Shown here: positions 44,597-54,455 of the stretch, one piece after another
Layout of the letters: every line of letters begins with the position of its first letter
Position numbering within the stretch: the first letter of the stretch is position 1
From: Butyrivibrio sp.
GTDB taxonomy: Bacteria > Bacillota > Clostridia > Lachnospirales > Lachnospiraceae
Direction of reading: 5' to 3'
NCBI RefSeq assembly: GCF_017433805.1
Contig: NZ_JAFRGN010000033.1
Span: 1 to 64,000, forward strand
DNA length: 64,000 nt
Notes under the pieces: model-generated
The model's database searches: none
The model's input: only the letters and a program-made list of their open reading frames with translations
What the model was told of the DNA's origin: nothing
Program-made: the position numbers and the translations under genes

Positions 44597-45601
44597 GTGA
44601 AAAAAGTCAGCGTAGTAATCCCAGCATATAACGTTCATGATACACTGGCCCGTTGCCTTGGAAGTCTGGTTAACCAGACTTTTGAGGATATCGAGGTGGT
44701 TGTTGTTAATGATGCCTCAAAGGACGATACCATCGATATATGCAGGCGCTGCGAGGCTGCGTTTCCAGGCAAGGTAGTGGTGGTGGATAGTAAGGAAAAC
44801 CTTGGCTGTGGCGGCGCAAGGAGCCTAGGGCTTGATTATGCCACCGGAGAGTTCATCGGCATGGCGGATGCAGATGATTATGTTGCTCCTACTATGTATG
44901 AGAAGCTCTATGCTAAGGCTATGGAGACTGGGGCAGATATTGTGGATTCGGGATTTTATGCAGAGGCTACAGATACAGCTCTTTTGAAGGTCAGTGATGA
45001 TCTGGCAGGAGACCTTGATGACGTAAAGCGCTCTAAGTTGATTGTCAGCGGCGGCTACCTTGTTACCAAGATTTTTAAGAGAGAGATTTTTGAAGAACCC
45101 AAGATTCGCATGCAGCGGAACATGGCAGCTTTGGAGGATCTTGAGATTTTTACTTATTCTTTTTTACGGGCAAAGAGTATTGCCACGGTAAAAGAGATTT
45201 TTTACAACTACTGTGATACAGCGGGTTCCAACACCAAGATGATGGATATGGACAAATACTACGACGCGGTGTACAGGGCTATGCAGGGTACTTATGATAA
45301 ATGTCATGAAAGACCGGAGTATTCTGGATGCCAAGCGGCAATTGAGTTTATGATGGCAAATGTTTATTCTTACGGAATTAACCGCTGTCTCTATGACCAG
45401 ATTGCAAGGCTTGGGGCGGATAAGAAAAATGTGAAGAGGTACTTTGATGGTCTTTCTGGGAAAGAGCAAGGCTTGGTAAAAGAGCTGGTGGCTCTTCGAA
45501 ATGAAGTTATAAAGATACCTTTTGATGAGAATGAATATATAAGGAATAAGATTGCTGAGCTTGACCTTATGATCATAAAAGAATGCGACAGACTGTTCTG
45601 A
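44597..45601 (+). CDS. Family 2 glycosyltransferase
   Basis: A 334-residue GT2 protein starting at GTG 44597 with AAGGAGA upstream (44581-44587). The start gives MKKVSVVIPAYNVHDTLARC, aligned with the paralogue at 40364. Motifs NDASKDDTIDICR and MADADDYVAPTMYEKL are complete. C-terminal blocks SNTKMMDMDKYYDAVYRAM and INRCLYDQIARLGA match the paralogue. It lies 14 bases after the GT-D gene. Confidence 0.82.
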   Translation: MKKVSVVIPAYNVHDTLARCLGSLVNQTFEDIEVVVVNDASKDDTIDICRRCEAAFPGKVVVVDSKENLGCGGARSLGLDYATGEFIGMADADDYVAPTMYEKLYAKAMETGADIVDSGFYAEATDTALLKVSDDLAGDLDDVKRSKLIVSGGYLVTKIFKREIFEEPKIRMQRNMAALEDLEIFTYSFLRAKSIATVKEIFYNYCDTAGSNTKMMDMDKYYDAVYRAMQGTYDKCHERPEYSGCQAAIEFMMANVYSYGINRCLYDQIARLGADKKNVKRYFDGLSGKEQGLVKELVALRNEVIKIPFDENEYIRNKIAELDLMIIKECDRLF

Positions 45602-45626
45602 TGGTAAACACAAGGAGTACATAGTA

Positions 45627-46778
45627 TTGAACATCCTTCTCTACGATTTCCTAAATTCATATATACAGCCTGATCTGGTGTACTATCTGGAGAAGATGGG
45701 ACATCATTGCACAAATGTGCTCTACAGGCAGCAGTTTGACAGGTATAATGATGAGTCTTTTAAAACACGCATGGAAAGAGACCTAAAAAGTGGCCATTAC
45801 GATCTGGTTCTGACGACCAATTTCTGGCCGGTGGTGTCTAAGGTCTGCAAGGCAAAAGACATTAAGTATGTTTCATGGTTTTTTGACTCACCGCCCAATC
45901 TGCCTACGGCTGAGTGTATGGAGTATGAGTGCAACAGAATCTATTTCTTTGCAAGGGCTGACTATGAGAAGTACAAGGCTATGGGCCTCGATAACGTGTA
46001 TTATCTGCCACTGGCAGTAAATGTTGACAGGCTCAGTAAAGTCGCGGTGGATGAAGGTAAATTCGGCGGCGAGATTTCTTTTGTTGGAAGGCTGTATGAA
46101 TCCATGCTTCCGGCGCTAATGAGCCACATGGATGATTATCAGAAGGGCTTCATTGACGGAATTATCAAGATTCAGCTGCAGCTCTATGGCGGATATATCA
46201 TCGATGATGTGATAACTGAAGAATTCACAGAAAGTGTGAGGAAGCGCTATAAGAGCCTTTCTGACAAGGCAATCCAGGTATCCCAGAAGGAGCTGGCCTG
46301 GGCCGTGGCTTCTCATGTGACGCACCTAGAGAGAATGACGCTTCTTTCTATTCTTGGCAAAAGACATCAGGTAAAGCTCTACACCTTTGAACTATCGGAG
46401 GATGAAAAGAGAATACTGGAAAGCGTGGAATTCTGCGGCTCTGTTGATTATCTTAGTGAGATGCCACAGGTCTTTTCCGCAAGCAAAATTAACCTGTGCC
46501 CAGTGCTTAAGGCAAATAAGTCTGGAATCCCACTTAGGGCGCTGGATGTAATGGGCTGCGGAGGATTTCTTTTATCAAGCTATCAGAGCGAGCTCTACGA
46601 GTATTTCCTTGATGGTGAGGAGTGCGTGATGTACACGTCTCTTGAGGATGCCATAGCCAAGGCGGATTTCTATCTGGCGCATGATGATCTCAGACAGCAG
46701 ATAGCTAATGCTGGGCGGGCCAGGATTGAAGAAGCTTTCAGGTATGAGGACAGAATAGAGGAACTTCTGAGTAGGTAA
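45627..46778 (+). CDS. CgeB-type glycosyltransferase
   Basis: A 383-residue protein that starts at TTG 45627 with AAGGAG 9 bases upstream, giving MNILLYDFLNSY. It carries the N-domain TTNFWPVVSKVCKAKDIKYVSWFFDSPP and the C-domain SKINLCPVLKANKSGIPLRALDVMGCGGFLLSSYQSE. The usual NLNITL is changed to NLCPVL, a small departure from the other paralogues. It is the last CgeB gene of the island and precedes the LicD genes. Confidence 0.8.
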   Translation: MNILLYDFLNSYIQPDLVYYLEKMGHHCTNVLYRQQFDRYNDESFKTRMERDLKSGHYDLVLTTNFWPVVSKVCKAKDIKYVSWFFDSPPNLPTAECMEYECNRIYFFARADYEKYKAMGLDNVYYLPLAVNVDRLSKVAVDEGKFGGEISFVGRLYESMLPALMSHMDDYQKGFIDGIIKIQLQLYGGYIIDDVITEEFTESVRKRYKSLSDKAIQVSQKELAWAVASHVTHLERMTLLSILGKRHQVKLYTFELSEDEKRILESVEFCGSVDYLSEMPQVFSASKINLCPVLKANKSGIPLRALDVMGCGGFLLSSYQSELYEYFLDGEECVMYTSLEDAIAKADFYLAHDDLRQQIANAGRARIEEAFRYEDRIEELLSR

Positions 46779-46805
46779 CTACTGGATGGGTGGTTTTGAT
46801 ACGAA

Positions 46806-48752
46806 ATGCGACACGGCATAGATTTTTTTAGGGACGAAATTAGAAATGGTTTCTATATTCCGACAGCGGTCAAGCAGTCTTGGGCCGCTGAACTTGACGT
46901 GCTCGCAGAAATTGACAGGATATGTAAGAGACACGATATCAGGTACTTTGCTGATTGGGGAAGCTTTCTGGGAGCTGTACGCCACGGAGGCTTTGTGCCC
47001 TGGGATGATGATCTTGATATCTGTATGCTAAGAGACGATTATGTGAAGTTCAGAGCGGTTTGTGATGCTGAGTTTCCAGATAATTATTGCATTCATGACT
47101 ATGAAAGACACAAGGATCACTGGCTCTTTTTGTCCAGAGTGGTGAACAACCATCATATTTGTTTTGATGAGAATTATCTAAAAGATAACTACAATTTCCC
47201 ATGGCTTTCTGGGGTGGATATTTTTATCAAGGACTATCTATATAGAGATCCCGATCAGGAAAAGAAAAGGTGCGATGAGATAATGCACATCCTTGCTGAG
47301 GCAGAGAGTATCATTAATAAGCTTAGCAGTGGCAAGTATGCCGGAGCAGAGGCAGATAGCGCAAGGCAGAAGGCTATAGCTCTGTATAAGAAAGCTGAGG
47401 AGAGGATGTCAGAAGTGCCTCCCGAGGAGAGCGACCAGGTGTGTCAGCTCTTTCCATGGGGGCTTAAGGGCGTACCTGGCGAAGATAAAGAATTCTACCA
47501 GGAGATTACGTATCTTCCATTTGAGGATACGTTTATTCCAGTGCCTTCGCAGTATAACAAGGTGCTGTCCAGGCGCTATGGTGACTACAATAAAGTTTTC
47601 AAGGGCGTAGCTGGTCATGATTATCCATCCTTTGAAGGCCAGAGAAAAATTTTTGAAAAAGAGACTGGAACAGCGTTGCCGAGATTCACATTCGAAAAGG
47701 GAATGCTGGATAGGCCTTCCCAGGCTACAGGTCGCGAAGTCCTCTTCCTGCCGATAGGTCCGCGCGAATGGAAGAGTCTTGAGTCTTACTTCGTAAAAGA
47801 ATGTGCTATTTCTGATACGGAGGTGTATGTGGTTCCACTTCCGTTGATGCAAAGGGATATTTATGGACAGATAAGCGCAAGTGATGAGGAAATCCTTGAA
47901 GCGGAGCATTTTGAGGACTATGTGAATATCATAAATGAGCTGGAGGCAGCAGGCGTAAATACAGATCACGTGTGCCTTACAGGCTTTACTGATTATGATC
48001 TTCAGGAGCATAAGCCAGAGAGAATCTATATTCAGAGTCCTTACGATGCCCACAATCCAGTGCTCACAGTTCCGCCATATTACTATGCGGATAATCTGCG
48101 TCTTTTCACTGAGGAGCTTATATATATTCCCCTTGGCCCGGTTGGAGAGTTTTCAGACGAAGATAAACCGGATATGCTGGGGATGAATTTCTATGTGACG
48201 ATGCCTGGGGTAATTTATGCAGATAAAGTGATTGTGCAGTCGGAGAATATCAAAAGTCACTATGTGGATAAATTAGTTGAGTTTTGTGCTGGTACAGACA
48301 GGGGATATTGGGAAAAGAAGATTGTCAGTAAACATGGTAATGTTGCAGATGGTAACAATAGCAAGAGAAAAAGAATTCTCTATGGAATTTCATCGTATGA
48401 GTATTATGAATATAAAGAGAATTTTAAAGAGGTTATCAGTTCTCGTATAGCTATCTTTACAGAAAATAAGGAAAAGGTACAGGCGACAATATACCTGTAC
48501 CCAAGTTATGATGCCAAATTTGCCGATGTAAATAATGCTTTTTACTCAGCTGATTATAATGAGTTTTGCAAAACAGTCATAAATCTTGCATCAGAAAGTG
48601 GCATCGAAATCGTCGATGGTATTAGCCCTACATATTCCGCAATATCTGCGTTAGCTGGAAGCTTTGATGCATATTATGGCAGTTCACTTCCTATAGTCCA
48701 GGAATTTGTGATGCAGAAAAAGCCTGTAATGATCGCGGATTATTCTGTATAA
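46806..48752 (+). CDS. LicD-family protein with an unrecognised C-terminal domain
   Basis: A 648-residue protein. Residues about 1-290 are a LicD domain: RHDIRYFADWGSFLGAVRHGG, then FVPWDDDLDICMLRDDY near residue 65 with the Asp cluster, and the closing YGDYNKVFKGVAGHDYPS. LicD proteins transfer phosphocholine or related groups from CDP-linked donors to glycans. Residues about 310-648 (GREVLFLPIGPREWKSLESYF on) form a second alpha-beta domain with YIQSPYDAHNPVLTVPPYYYADNL. I do not recognise it, though its layout recalls GT-B N-domains. The protein at 56237 has the same architecture. The weak site GGTGG lies before ATG 46806. Confidence 0.72.
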   Translation: MRHGIDFFRDEIRNGFYIPTAVKQSWAAELDVLAEIDRICKRHDIRYFADWGSFLGAVRHGGFVPWDDDLDICMLRDDYVKFRAVCDAEFPDNYCIHDYERHKDHWLFLSRVVNNHHICFDENYLKDNYNFPWLSGVDIFIKDYLYRDPDQEKKRCDEIMHILAEAESIINKLSSGKYAGAEADSARQKAIALYKKAEERMSEVPPEESDQVCQLFPWGLKGVPGEDKEFYQEITYLPFEDTFIPVPSQYNKVLSRRYGDYNKVFKGVAGHDYPSFEGQRKIFEKETGTALPRFTFEKGMLDRPSQATGREVLFLPIGPREWKSLESYFVKECAISDTEVYVVPLPLMQRDIYGQISASDEEILEAEHFEDYVNIINELEAAGVNTDHVCLTGFTDYDLQEHKPERIYIQSPYDAHNPVLTVPPYYYADNLRLFTEELIYIPLGPVGEFSDEDKPDMLGMNFYVTMPGVIYADKVIVQSENIKSHYVDKLVEFCAGTDRGYWEKKIVSKHGNVADGNNSKRKRILYGISSYEYYEYKENFKEVISSRIAIFTENKEKVQATIYLYPSYDAKFADVNNAFYSADYNEFCKTVINLASESGIEIVDGISPTYSAISALAGSFDAYYGSSLPIVQEFVMQKKPVMIADYSV

Positions 48753-48788
48753 TAGTGAATTATCATAATTTGTATAAAGAGGGATGAC

Positions 48789-50447
48789 ATGAAAAAAGAT
48801 GCACTATTTGTTGGGATTCTGATGCTTTTTGGAATCGCCATTTGCTTTGTTTCATTTGGGGATGGATACACCAAGACAATCGAGTTTGGTTACCATTTAT
48901 CCAGAATATATAGTCTTACTGATTCACTTAAGAATGGTATTTTTCCTGCCAAGATACGTCCGGTTTTGGTGCACACCTTTGGATACGGTGAAGGTTTCTT
49001 TTATCCGGATTTCTTTTTATATCTTCCAGCAGTTATGAGGCTTGCAGGTATACCACTTGCAGTCTCTGTCAAAACCATGATCGTTCTGATGATTCTGACA
49101 GGTCTGTGTCTGTGCTACATTTCACTTTACAAGCTAAGCGACAACAAACTGGTGGCATTTACAGGAACTCTTCTGTACTACTCAGTTGAGGCTTTTTGGT
49201 ATGCCCTTTATGAGGAAGGCGGCGTTGGACGCTGGGGTTCCCACATTTTCCTGATAGTTACACTGGTAGGTCTTTTGCTAATCCTTGAGGAAAAGGATGG
49301 CGGGCTGATCTATGCAATAGGCATCGTGGGAGCACTTCTGACACATCCGCTTATGTTCCTGACTCTCATTTTTGCCATGGTTTTGATAGTTCTTTTTAAT
49401 CTAAGGCAGCTGTTTAGAGGAAAAGCTTTTAGGAACTTTGCTGTTTACAGCCTTGTGCCTATGGTGCTGACTTCTTTTTACTGGCTTCCGGCTTTTGAGC
49501 AGATATATCATCAGAAGTTTAAGGTTTTCTACGCCAACATCTACGACGCAGAGGAAAATGTTCTTAGGTTCAAGGAAGTTGTGGCAAATGTTGGACTTGT
49601 GGTTGTAAGTTTCTTTGCTGTGGCACTTCTCTTTTACCTTGTCTATTGTATCTGGCAAAAGAAAACGAGCCTCATCATCAACAAGCTTCTTGCGATTGTG
49701 CTGATATACACATGGCTCATAGTATCCAACAGCTTCTGGGAGAGTGGAATTGGCGACAAACTCAGCTTTTTCCAGTCCTCTGAGCGTTTTATTTATTCGC
49801 TTGCTGCGATTATGATCATTGAGATTACTTATATTGGCGGATTTATTCTGAAGGGAAAAGAGATAGATAACAGGTTCCTTACTGTAGCTGGAGCGCTGCT
49901 TGTTCTTGTCTTTGGACTTGTGACTAGCAGGTACATTGTGAGATATACAGGCTTTGAGAGAACTCCAATCGATGAAGAGCTCGAATATACTATGCTGTAC
50001 GAGCACAGGGGAATTAGTGCAGGAATGGAGTGGCTTCCTGTGGAAACCTGGCCAGATAACTGTACAGAACCCAACACAGCTCATGCCCCGGATGGCTCAG
50101 GTGCCGATGGAACCAAGCATGATAACGGTAAGTCTTTTGACGTATACCTGGTTTCCGGCCATGAGTATTACGACATGCCATATATTTACTACTATGGCTA
50201 CAAGGCATATGTTTTGGATGGTGAAGGCAACATCACAAGCGAGCTTCCGACTCAGAAGGCTGAGAATGCCAACGGACATCTGAGGGTTTTCCTACCTGAT
50301 GTCTACGAGGGCGATATTATCCACGTTCTCGTGACATATAGAAAGACAGCCATCCAGATCGCAAGTTACATAATTAGCCTGGTGGCTGCCCTTAGTCTTA
50401 TTGTTTATGCGGTTGTCAGATCAGTCAGAAGACGTCATTCCCAGTAA
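48789..50447 (+). CDS. Polytopic membrane protein, probable GT-C glycosyltransferase
   Basis: A 552-residue protein with about eleven hydrophobic segments. The first loop has GFHLSRIYSL-like EFGYHLSRIYSLTDSLKNGIFPAKIRP, the acidic-aromatic layout of the periplasmic loop in membrane glycosyltransferases of the YfhO or related kind. A soluble C-terminal part around residues 400-520 follows. GAGGG precedes ATG 48789, and TGTATAAT at 48747-48754 inside the end of the previous gene may be a promoter. It converges on the minus-strand group and overlaps it by 13 bases. Confidence 0.6.
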   Translation: MKKDALFVGILMLFGIAICFVSFGDGYTKTIEFGYHLSRIYSLTDSLKNGIFPAKIRPVLVHTFGYGEGFFYPDFFLYLPAVMRLAGIPLAVSVKTMIVLMILTGLCLCYISLYKLSDNKLVAFTGTLLYYSVEAFWYALYEEGGVGRWGSHIFLIVTLVGLLLILEEKDGGLIYAIGIVGALLTHPLMFLTLIFAMVLIVLFNLRQLFRGKAFRNFAVYSLVPMVLTSFYWLPAFEQIYHQKFKVFYANIYDAEENVLRFKEVVANVGLVVVSFFAVALLFYLVYCIWQKKTSLIINKLLAIVLIYTWLIVSNSFWESGIGDKLSFFQSSERFIYSLAAIMIIEITYIGGFILKGKEIDNRFLTVAGALLVLVFGLVTSRYIVRYTGFERTPIDEELEYTMLYEHRGISAGMEWLPVETWPDNCTEPNTAHAPDGSGADGTKHDNGKSFDVYLVSGHEYYDMPYIYYYGYKAYVLDGEGNITSELPTQKAENANGHLRVFLPDVYEGDIIHVLVTYRKTAIQIASYIISLVAALSLIVYAVVRSVRRRHSQ

Positions 50448-52030
50448 AACAGGTAGAAGCTGTAGCCAAAGCGTTCAGTTTTGGCTCCGCATTCTTCCAT
50501 AACGGCCTTATCGTCGTCAGTAGGGTTATAGATCAGATAAACAGGAGCTACGCCTCCGACATTGTAGAAGTAATCACGAAGTGTTGGATATTCATAGGTG
50601 TTGAACCAGGCGTATCTTTCATCCTTATAGTTGCCGTCGTGGTCAACCTTGTCAGGTGACGGGAGGGCAGTAGCAGCGAAGAACTGTGGTGGTATATTAC
50701 TTACCACCACTTTTTCTTTGAGCAAATCATTCTCCTGAATGTACTGATAGCCTTCAGGACACATTGATGTGGTGGTTACTCTCTGCCATGCGATCACTGT
50801 GAAATAAGAATACAGGAATATTGTAAAGTAGATTCCATAAACTGCAGCCAGTGTGCACCATGATGGTAGTACAAACTTCTCAGGAAATTTGTCAATAAGT
50901 GTGTATATTCCCAGGATTGTCATGAACATCACAGGGAAGATCAGTCCGTTCATTCTGTTGGTGTTGGGCTCTGTCATGAGGCCTGCAGCCAGCGTCTCAC
51001 CTATTACCCAGAAAAAGACAAGTACATTTCCATCTATGCTATTTTCTTTAATTGAGACGATAGCTCTTTTTACAAGGATATAGAATCCATAGAAAAAGAA
51101 CGGGATGGACATTGGATAAAAGGTAAAGAAGTTCTTGTTGGTGTTGTAGCCAAGGCCATCGTAGCACAGAACGCTAAAGTAACCCTTGAAAATTCCTGGG
51201 AAGAAGTCATTAAGGCTAATCTCGCCTGATCTGTATTCTCTGAACTTGGTGATGGTAAAGATGCCAAGCTGGAACTGTTCTTTATCAAAGTAGTTGACAT
51301 ACTGTACCAGAATCAAAGGAGTGGCAAGTATCGCAAGCGGAATCACAAACAGGATGACATTCAGGAAGCTTATCTGCCTGGTTCTGACCATGTAAATGAT
51401 GGCCAAAAGAAGCATTACAGGCAGAACGATATAGGCTATAGCGTAGGTATAAAGCGTGATTCCTGCAAATAGTCCTGCGAGCAGGTAAAAGAGATTTTTC
51501 TTTTCCCTATGTGCTCTGACCAGGAAGTAGAGGAATACTGTACTGCAGCTGAACATGAGGTTACTCTCAAGGGCAAATCTGGAAGCCATGAAGGTGTATG
51601 GCGCTATGGCATAGAGAATCGCGAAAAGAAGCATTGCCTTGGGCTTTTTATCATCATCCTTGGTGAGCTGCCCTGTTAAAAGTGTTCCAACAATTCCGCC
51701 CATTATACTGAATAAAAGAGCTGGAAGTCTTATTGCAAATTTAGAATACCCCAGAAACTTGATTGTCAGTACGCAAACATAGGTGTACAGCGCGTTCTGT
51801 CCGCCTCCGTAGTTGATGAAATAAACTGGCCATGAGTAGCCATATCTGTCAGTTCCGTAGTGAAGGAGACAGTATGCATCGTAGCCACAGCCCATCTCGT
51901 CGGACTGTGTCTGATCCATGAGAACTCCGAATTTAATGCATTTAACTGCGACTCCAAGTAGGAGCACCAGGATAATCGCGATTTTATAAAGTTTTGCTTT
52001 TTCTTCAGCAGTTTTGTTCTTGAAATTCAT
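50435..52030 (-). CDS. GT39-like membrane glycosyltransferase
   Basis: A 531-residue protein with about eleven hydrophobic helices. The first extracytoplasmic loop has DQTQSDEMGCGYDAY, with Asp-Glu as expected for GT39/ArnT-type enzymes that use polyprenyl-phosphate sugars. The C-terminal soluble part ends near EECGAKTERFGYSFYLF. It is the last of the four minus-strand genes 55367-50435 and lies 30 bases after the previous one. Substrate not known. Confidence 0.7.
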   Translation of the reverse strand: MNFKNKTAEEKAKLYKIAIILVLLLGVAVKCIKFGVLMDQTQSDEMGCGYDAYCLLHYGTDRYGYSWPVYFINYGGGQNALYTYVCVLTIKFLGYSKFAIRLPALLFSIMGGIVGTLLTGQLTKDDDKKPKAMLLFAILYAIAPYTFMASRFALESNLMFSCSTVFLYFLVRAHREKKNLFYLLAGLFAGITLYTYAIAYIVLPVMLLLAIIYMVRTRQISFLNVILFVIPLAILATPLILVQYVNYFDKEQFQLGIFTITKFREYRSGEISLNDFFPGIFKGYFSVLCYDGLGYNTNKNFFTFYPMSIPFFFYGFYILVKRAIVSIKENSIDGNVLVFFWVIGETLAAGLMTEPNTNRMNGLIFPVMFMTILGIYTLIDKFPEKFVLPSWCTLAAVYGIYFTIFLYSYFTVIAWQRVTTTSMCPEGYQYIQENDLLKEKVVVSNIPPQFFAATALPSPDKVDHDGNYKDERYAWFNTYEYPTLRDYFYNVGGVAPVYLIYNPTDDDKAVMEECGAKTERFGYSFYLFYWE

Positions 52031-52060
52031 TTTGTGTTTGTCCCTGTCTTGTTTAAAATA

Positions 52061-53704
52061 TTACTTTTCGCTTTTTCTTATTGTTAGTTTCTTGAGACCG
52101 GCGGTAATTGCGGTTGCCAGCTGCGTAAGCTCACAGGCTGCAAGCGGTATGAGTACCATAAAATATGTCATGCAGTATCTTGCCTTCTGTTCCCACATGA
52201 GCTGGAAAAGAAATCCACCAACAAAGAAGATTACTAAAAGGGCAGCCTTATTAGGCATATCTTTTTTGAAAAGGGTTCTTAACACCCATAGGAATGCAAG
52301 AAGGTAGACCATCATCTGGAAAATATCCGCATAGAGGATGATTGTCTGCATTATTTTACCACTAAGGAGGTGCCTGTAGCTATCTGTTAAAACGAAGTTT
52401 TCATAGGAAGGAAACTGAGTCATCTGCGTGGAATCAAACATGGAGTTGGTCCACTGGCACCTTGTCTTTTCATAGAAAAAAAGAAGTGGACGCTTGCCGG
52501 TTAAGTATTCGCCGATGATTTCTATAGTTCTGCTCTTGCAGTAGCTAGAAGTGCTGGCGGTATCGAAATTATTGAGCTGCCAAGCCATGGAATGTGAATC
52601 ATTGTAGCTTCCAGCGCCGTTTACGCCATCTCCAGCGGATAGTCCCATGTAAATCCAGGCGATAGCAGGCATTCCGCCGCCAAGCTCAAGGCCCGTAACA
52701 AAGCTAAAGAGGAAATTAGCAATCTTGCCAGTAAAGAGCATAGAGAGAACTAGCAGTATTGCGGTAATAAGGAGCTTTTTTGAAGGAACTTTTTTGTCCA
52801 TAAAAAGAAGGTAGATGATCGTAGCAAGTACCGCAATCATGGCTCCCTGATAAATGTACATGGCCAAAGTAAAGGATAGCACTGTGAAAATAGCATCTGC
52901 CACCCGGTTTTTTCGGCAGAGCTTCAGTGCAAATAAAAAGCCCAGAACTAAGAGGCAGATAGATGGAACAGTACCATATACAAGGTTTGCAAACAGTACA
53001 AACGGAACAAAAAGAGATAGGAGAATTCTAGTAAGGATAGTAATTTTCTCATCCTGCCAGATTTCGCCAGCTATAAGCGACAGTGCCTGAATTGTAGCAA
53101 GTATCATAGCAAGGTTAAGGAACCTTAAGATAATGTAGGCATTGTCATTAAATACTTTGTAAAAGAGAGCTTCTAATATAACGATTCCTCTTTGGTTAGC
53201 AAAGGTATTTATATAGTCGATGTATTCTGAAGTGTCGGTGCCATAGGCTATTGCTTTGGCCATATCTGCAACTGCTCTGGCATCGCCAGCTACTGGAAAT
53301 TCATCCACCAGAACCCACCAGATTCCGAAGATTGCGGGTGGAAGGAGAGTCAGGGTAGTGATGAGAAGGTTTCTATTTGGACTAGTATTATTTGTACAGG
53401 CATTGGTTGGTGAATTTTCTTTGTTGGTATGGCTTGGGGCTGTGTAGTTGTGGCACTTATTAGTAGATTGCAATTTATGTAGTGCAATTGTCATGCCTGC
53501 AGTGAGTATTGCAAGAAGGACTACAAATAGAATTTTGAGAGGCGGATTCCATAAATATAATACCGGCATATCTTCATAGGTCATTAGGTTTACATGCTCA
53601 ACAGGGCCGGTAACAAGGTATGTCAAAAGGCCCAGCGCCGCAAATGCCAGGACCAGGGATATCTTTTCAATTATTGTGCTGAGGATGTTACGCGCGTTGT
53701 TCAT
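52061..53704 (-). CDS. Polytopic membrane protein, GT-C glycosyltransferase-like
   Basis: A 547-residue protein with about eleven hydrophobic helices. A first outer loop with VDEFPVAGDARAVADMAKAI places acidic residues as in GT-C enzymes, and a later loop has ELGGGMPAIAWIYMG. A long Asn/Thr-rich cytosolic insert follows helix 3. Related families include GtrII and PMT_2, which cannot be separated here. It is co-directional with its neighbours in a four-gene minus-strand group. Confidence 0.6.
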   Translation of the reverse strand: MNNARNILSTIIEKISLVLAFAALGLLTYLVTGPVEHVNLMTYEDMPVLYLWNPPLKILFVVLLAILTAGMTIALHKLQSTNKCHNYTAPSHTNKENSPTNACTNNTSPNRNLLITTLTLLPPAIFGIWWVLVDEFPVAGDARAVADMAKAIAYGTDTSEYIDYINTFANQRGIVILEALFYKVFNDNAYIILRFLNLAMILATIQALSLIAGEIWQDEKITILTRILLSLFVPFVLFANLVYGTVPSICLLVLGFLFALKLCRKNRVADAIFTVLSFTLAMYIYQGAMIAVLATIIYLLFMDKKVPSKKLLITAILLVLSMLFTGKIANFLFSFVTGLELGGGMPAIAWIYMGLSAGDGVNGAGSYNDSHSMAWQLNNFDTASTSSYCKSRTIEIIGEYLTGKRPLLFFYEKTRCQWTNSMFDSTQMTQFPSYENFVLTDSYRHLLSGKIMQTIILYADIFQMMVYLLAFLWVLRTLFKKDMPNKAALLVIFFVGGFLFQLMWEQKARYCMTYFMVLIPLAACELTQLATAITAGLKKLTIRKSEK

Positions 53705-53761
53705 AGGATTACACTCTTGTGATCTGATGGATTTCTATAGTGATTATTTCTAAATGGAAAT

Positions 53762-54385
53762 TTAAAGTTGTTGTTCTTTATGTTTGCTGGTTATTGGAAC
53801 CATGATCATGATTGTGGATGACAGATCCAGAATAACCCAGATCAGTAGCATCCGCCCTGCGACGTGCCTTGCAGTCTTAGACGGATTGGACGTGATCTGT
53901 GCATCTTTTACCAGAATATACCTGGTGCCGTTTGCATCGTCCAAAAAGACGCCGTTACTGATAAGCCCGATTTCAAGGGTGGAAGGGCTGTCGTCGTATG
54001 GGCTATAAATATCAAAGGAAACCTGGCCTGTGGTAGAAGGAAGGAGAACCTCTCCTTTCATCGGGCTGATAGAAATATCTTTATGAGTGCTGTACACGCG
54101 GGCTGAAGTGCCATAGATGGCATCGGCATTGAGGTTGCACTCATAGCCTACGGTTACAGTATAGGAACCCTTGTTAAGGGTAAAAGAATCTGTGGTTAGA
54201 GTTCTGGCATCCGCATCATAGGAGGAGTCAAGGTACACCATCTCGGTTCCATCCTTTTTCAAATAAAACTTATCAAGGGTGAGAGTTTCTGGCTCCTTCC
54301 CGGCGTAGCGGAAGTATGTGAAAAGACAAATGAATAACTGAATTATTACTATTAAGCTGCAGATAACTAGTGTGTGTTTTTTCAT
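53762..54385 (-). CDS. Membrane-anchored beta-rich protein of unknown function
   Basis: A 207-residue protein with one hydrophobic helix at each end (about residues 5-27 and 180-200). Between them lies a beta-rich domain with Thr/Ser/Asp content (YLDSSYDADARTLTTDSF; GYECNLNADAIYG; ISPMKGEVLLPSTTG) that would face outside. No family is recognised. It sits between a LicD gene and two GT-C genes, suggesting a helper for the surface transfer step. Confidence 0.55.
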   Translation of the reverse strand: MKKHTLVICSLIVIIQLFICLFTYFRYAGKEPETLTLDKFYLKKDGTEMVYLDSSYDADARTLTTDSFTLNKGSYTVTVGYECNLNADAIYGTSARVYSTHKDISISPMKGEVLLPSTTGQVSFDIYSPYDDSPSTLEIGLISNGVFLDDANGTRYILVKDAQITSNPSKTARHVAGRMLLIWVILDLSSTIMIMVPITSKHKEQQL

Positions 54386-54455
54386 TGTGGGTAAATACCT
54401 GGCTTTTTATCAGAATAGTTCATCTAAATATTATCAATATTGAGTATATCACAAT

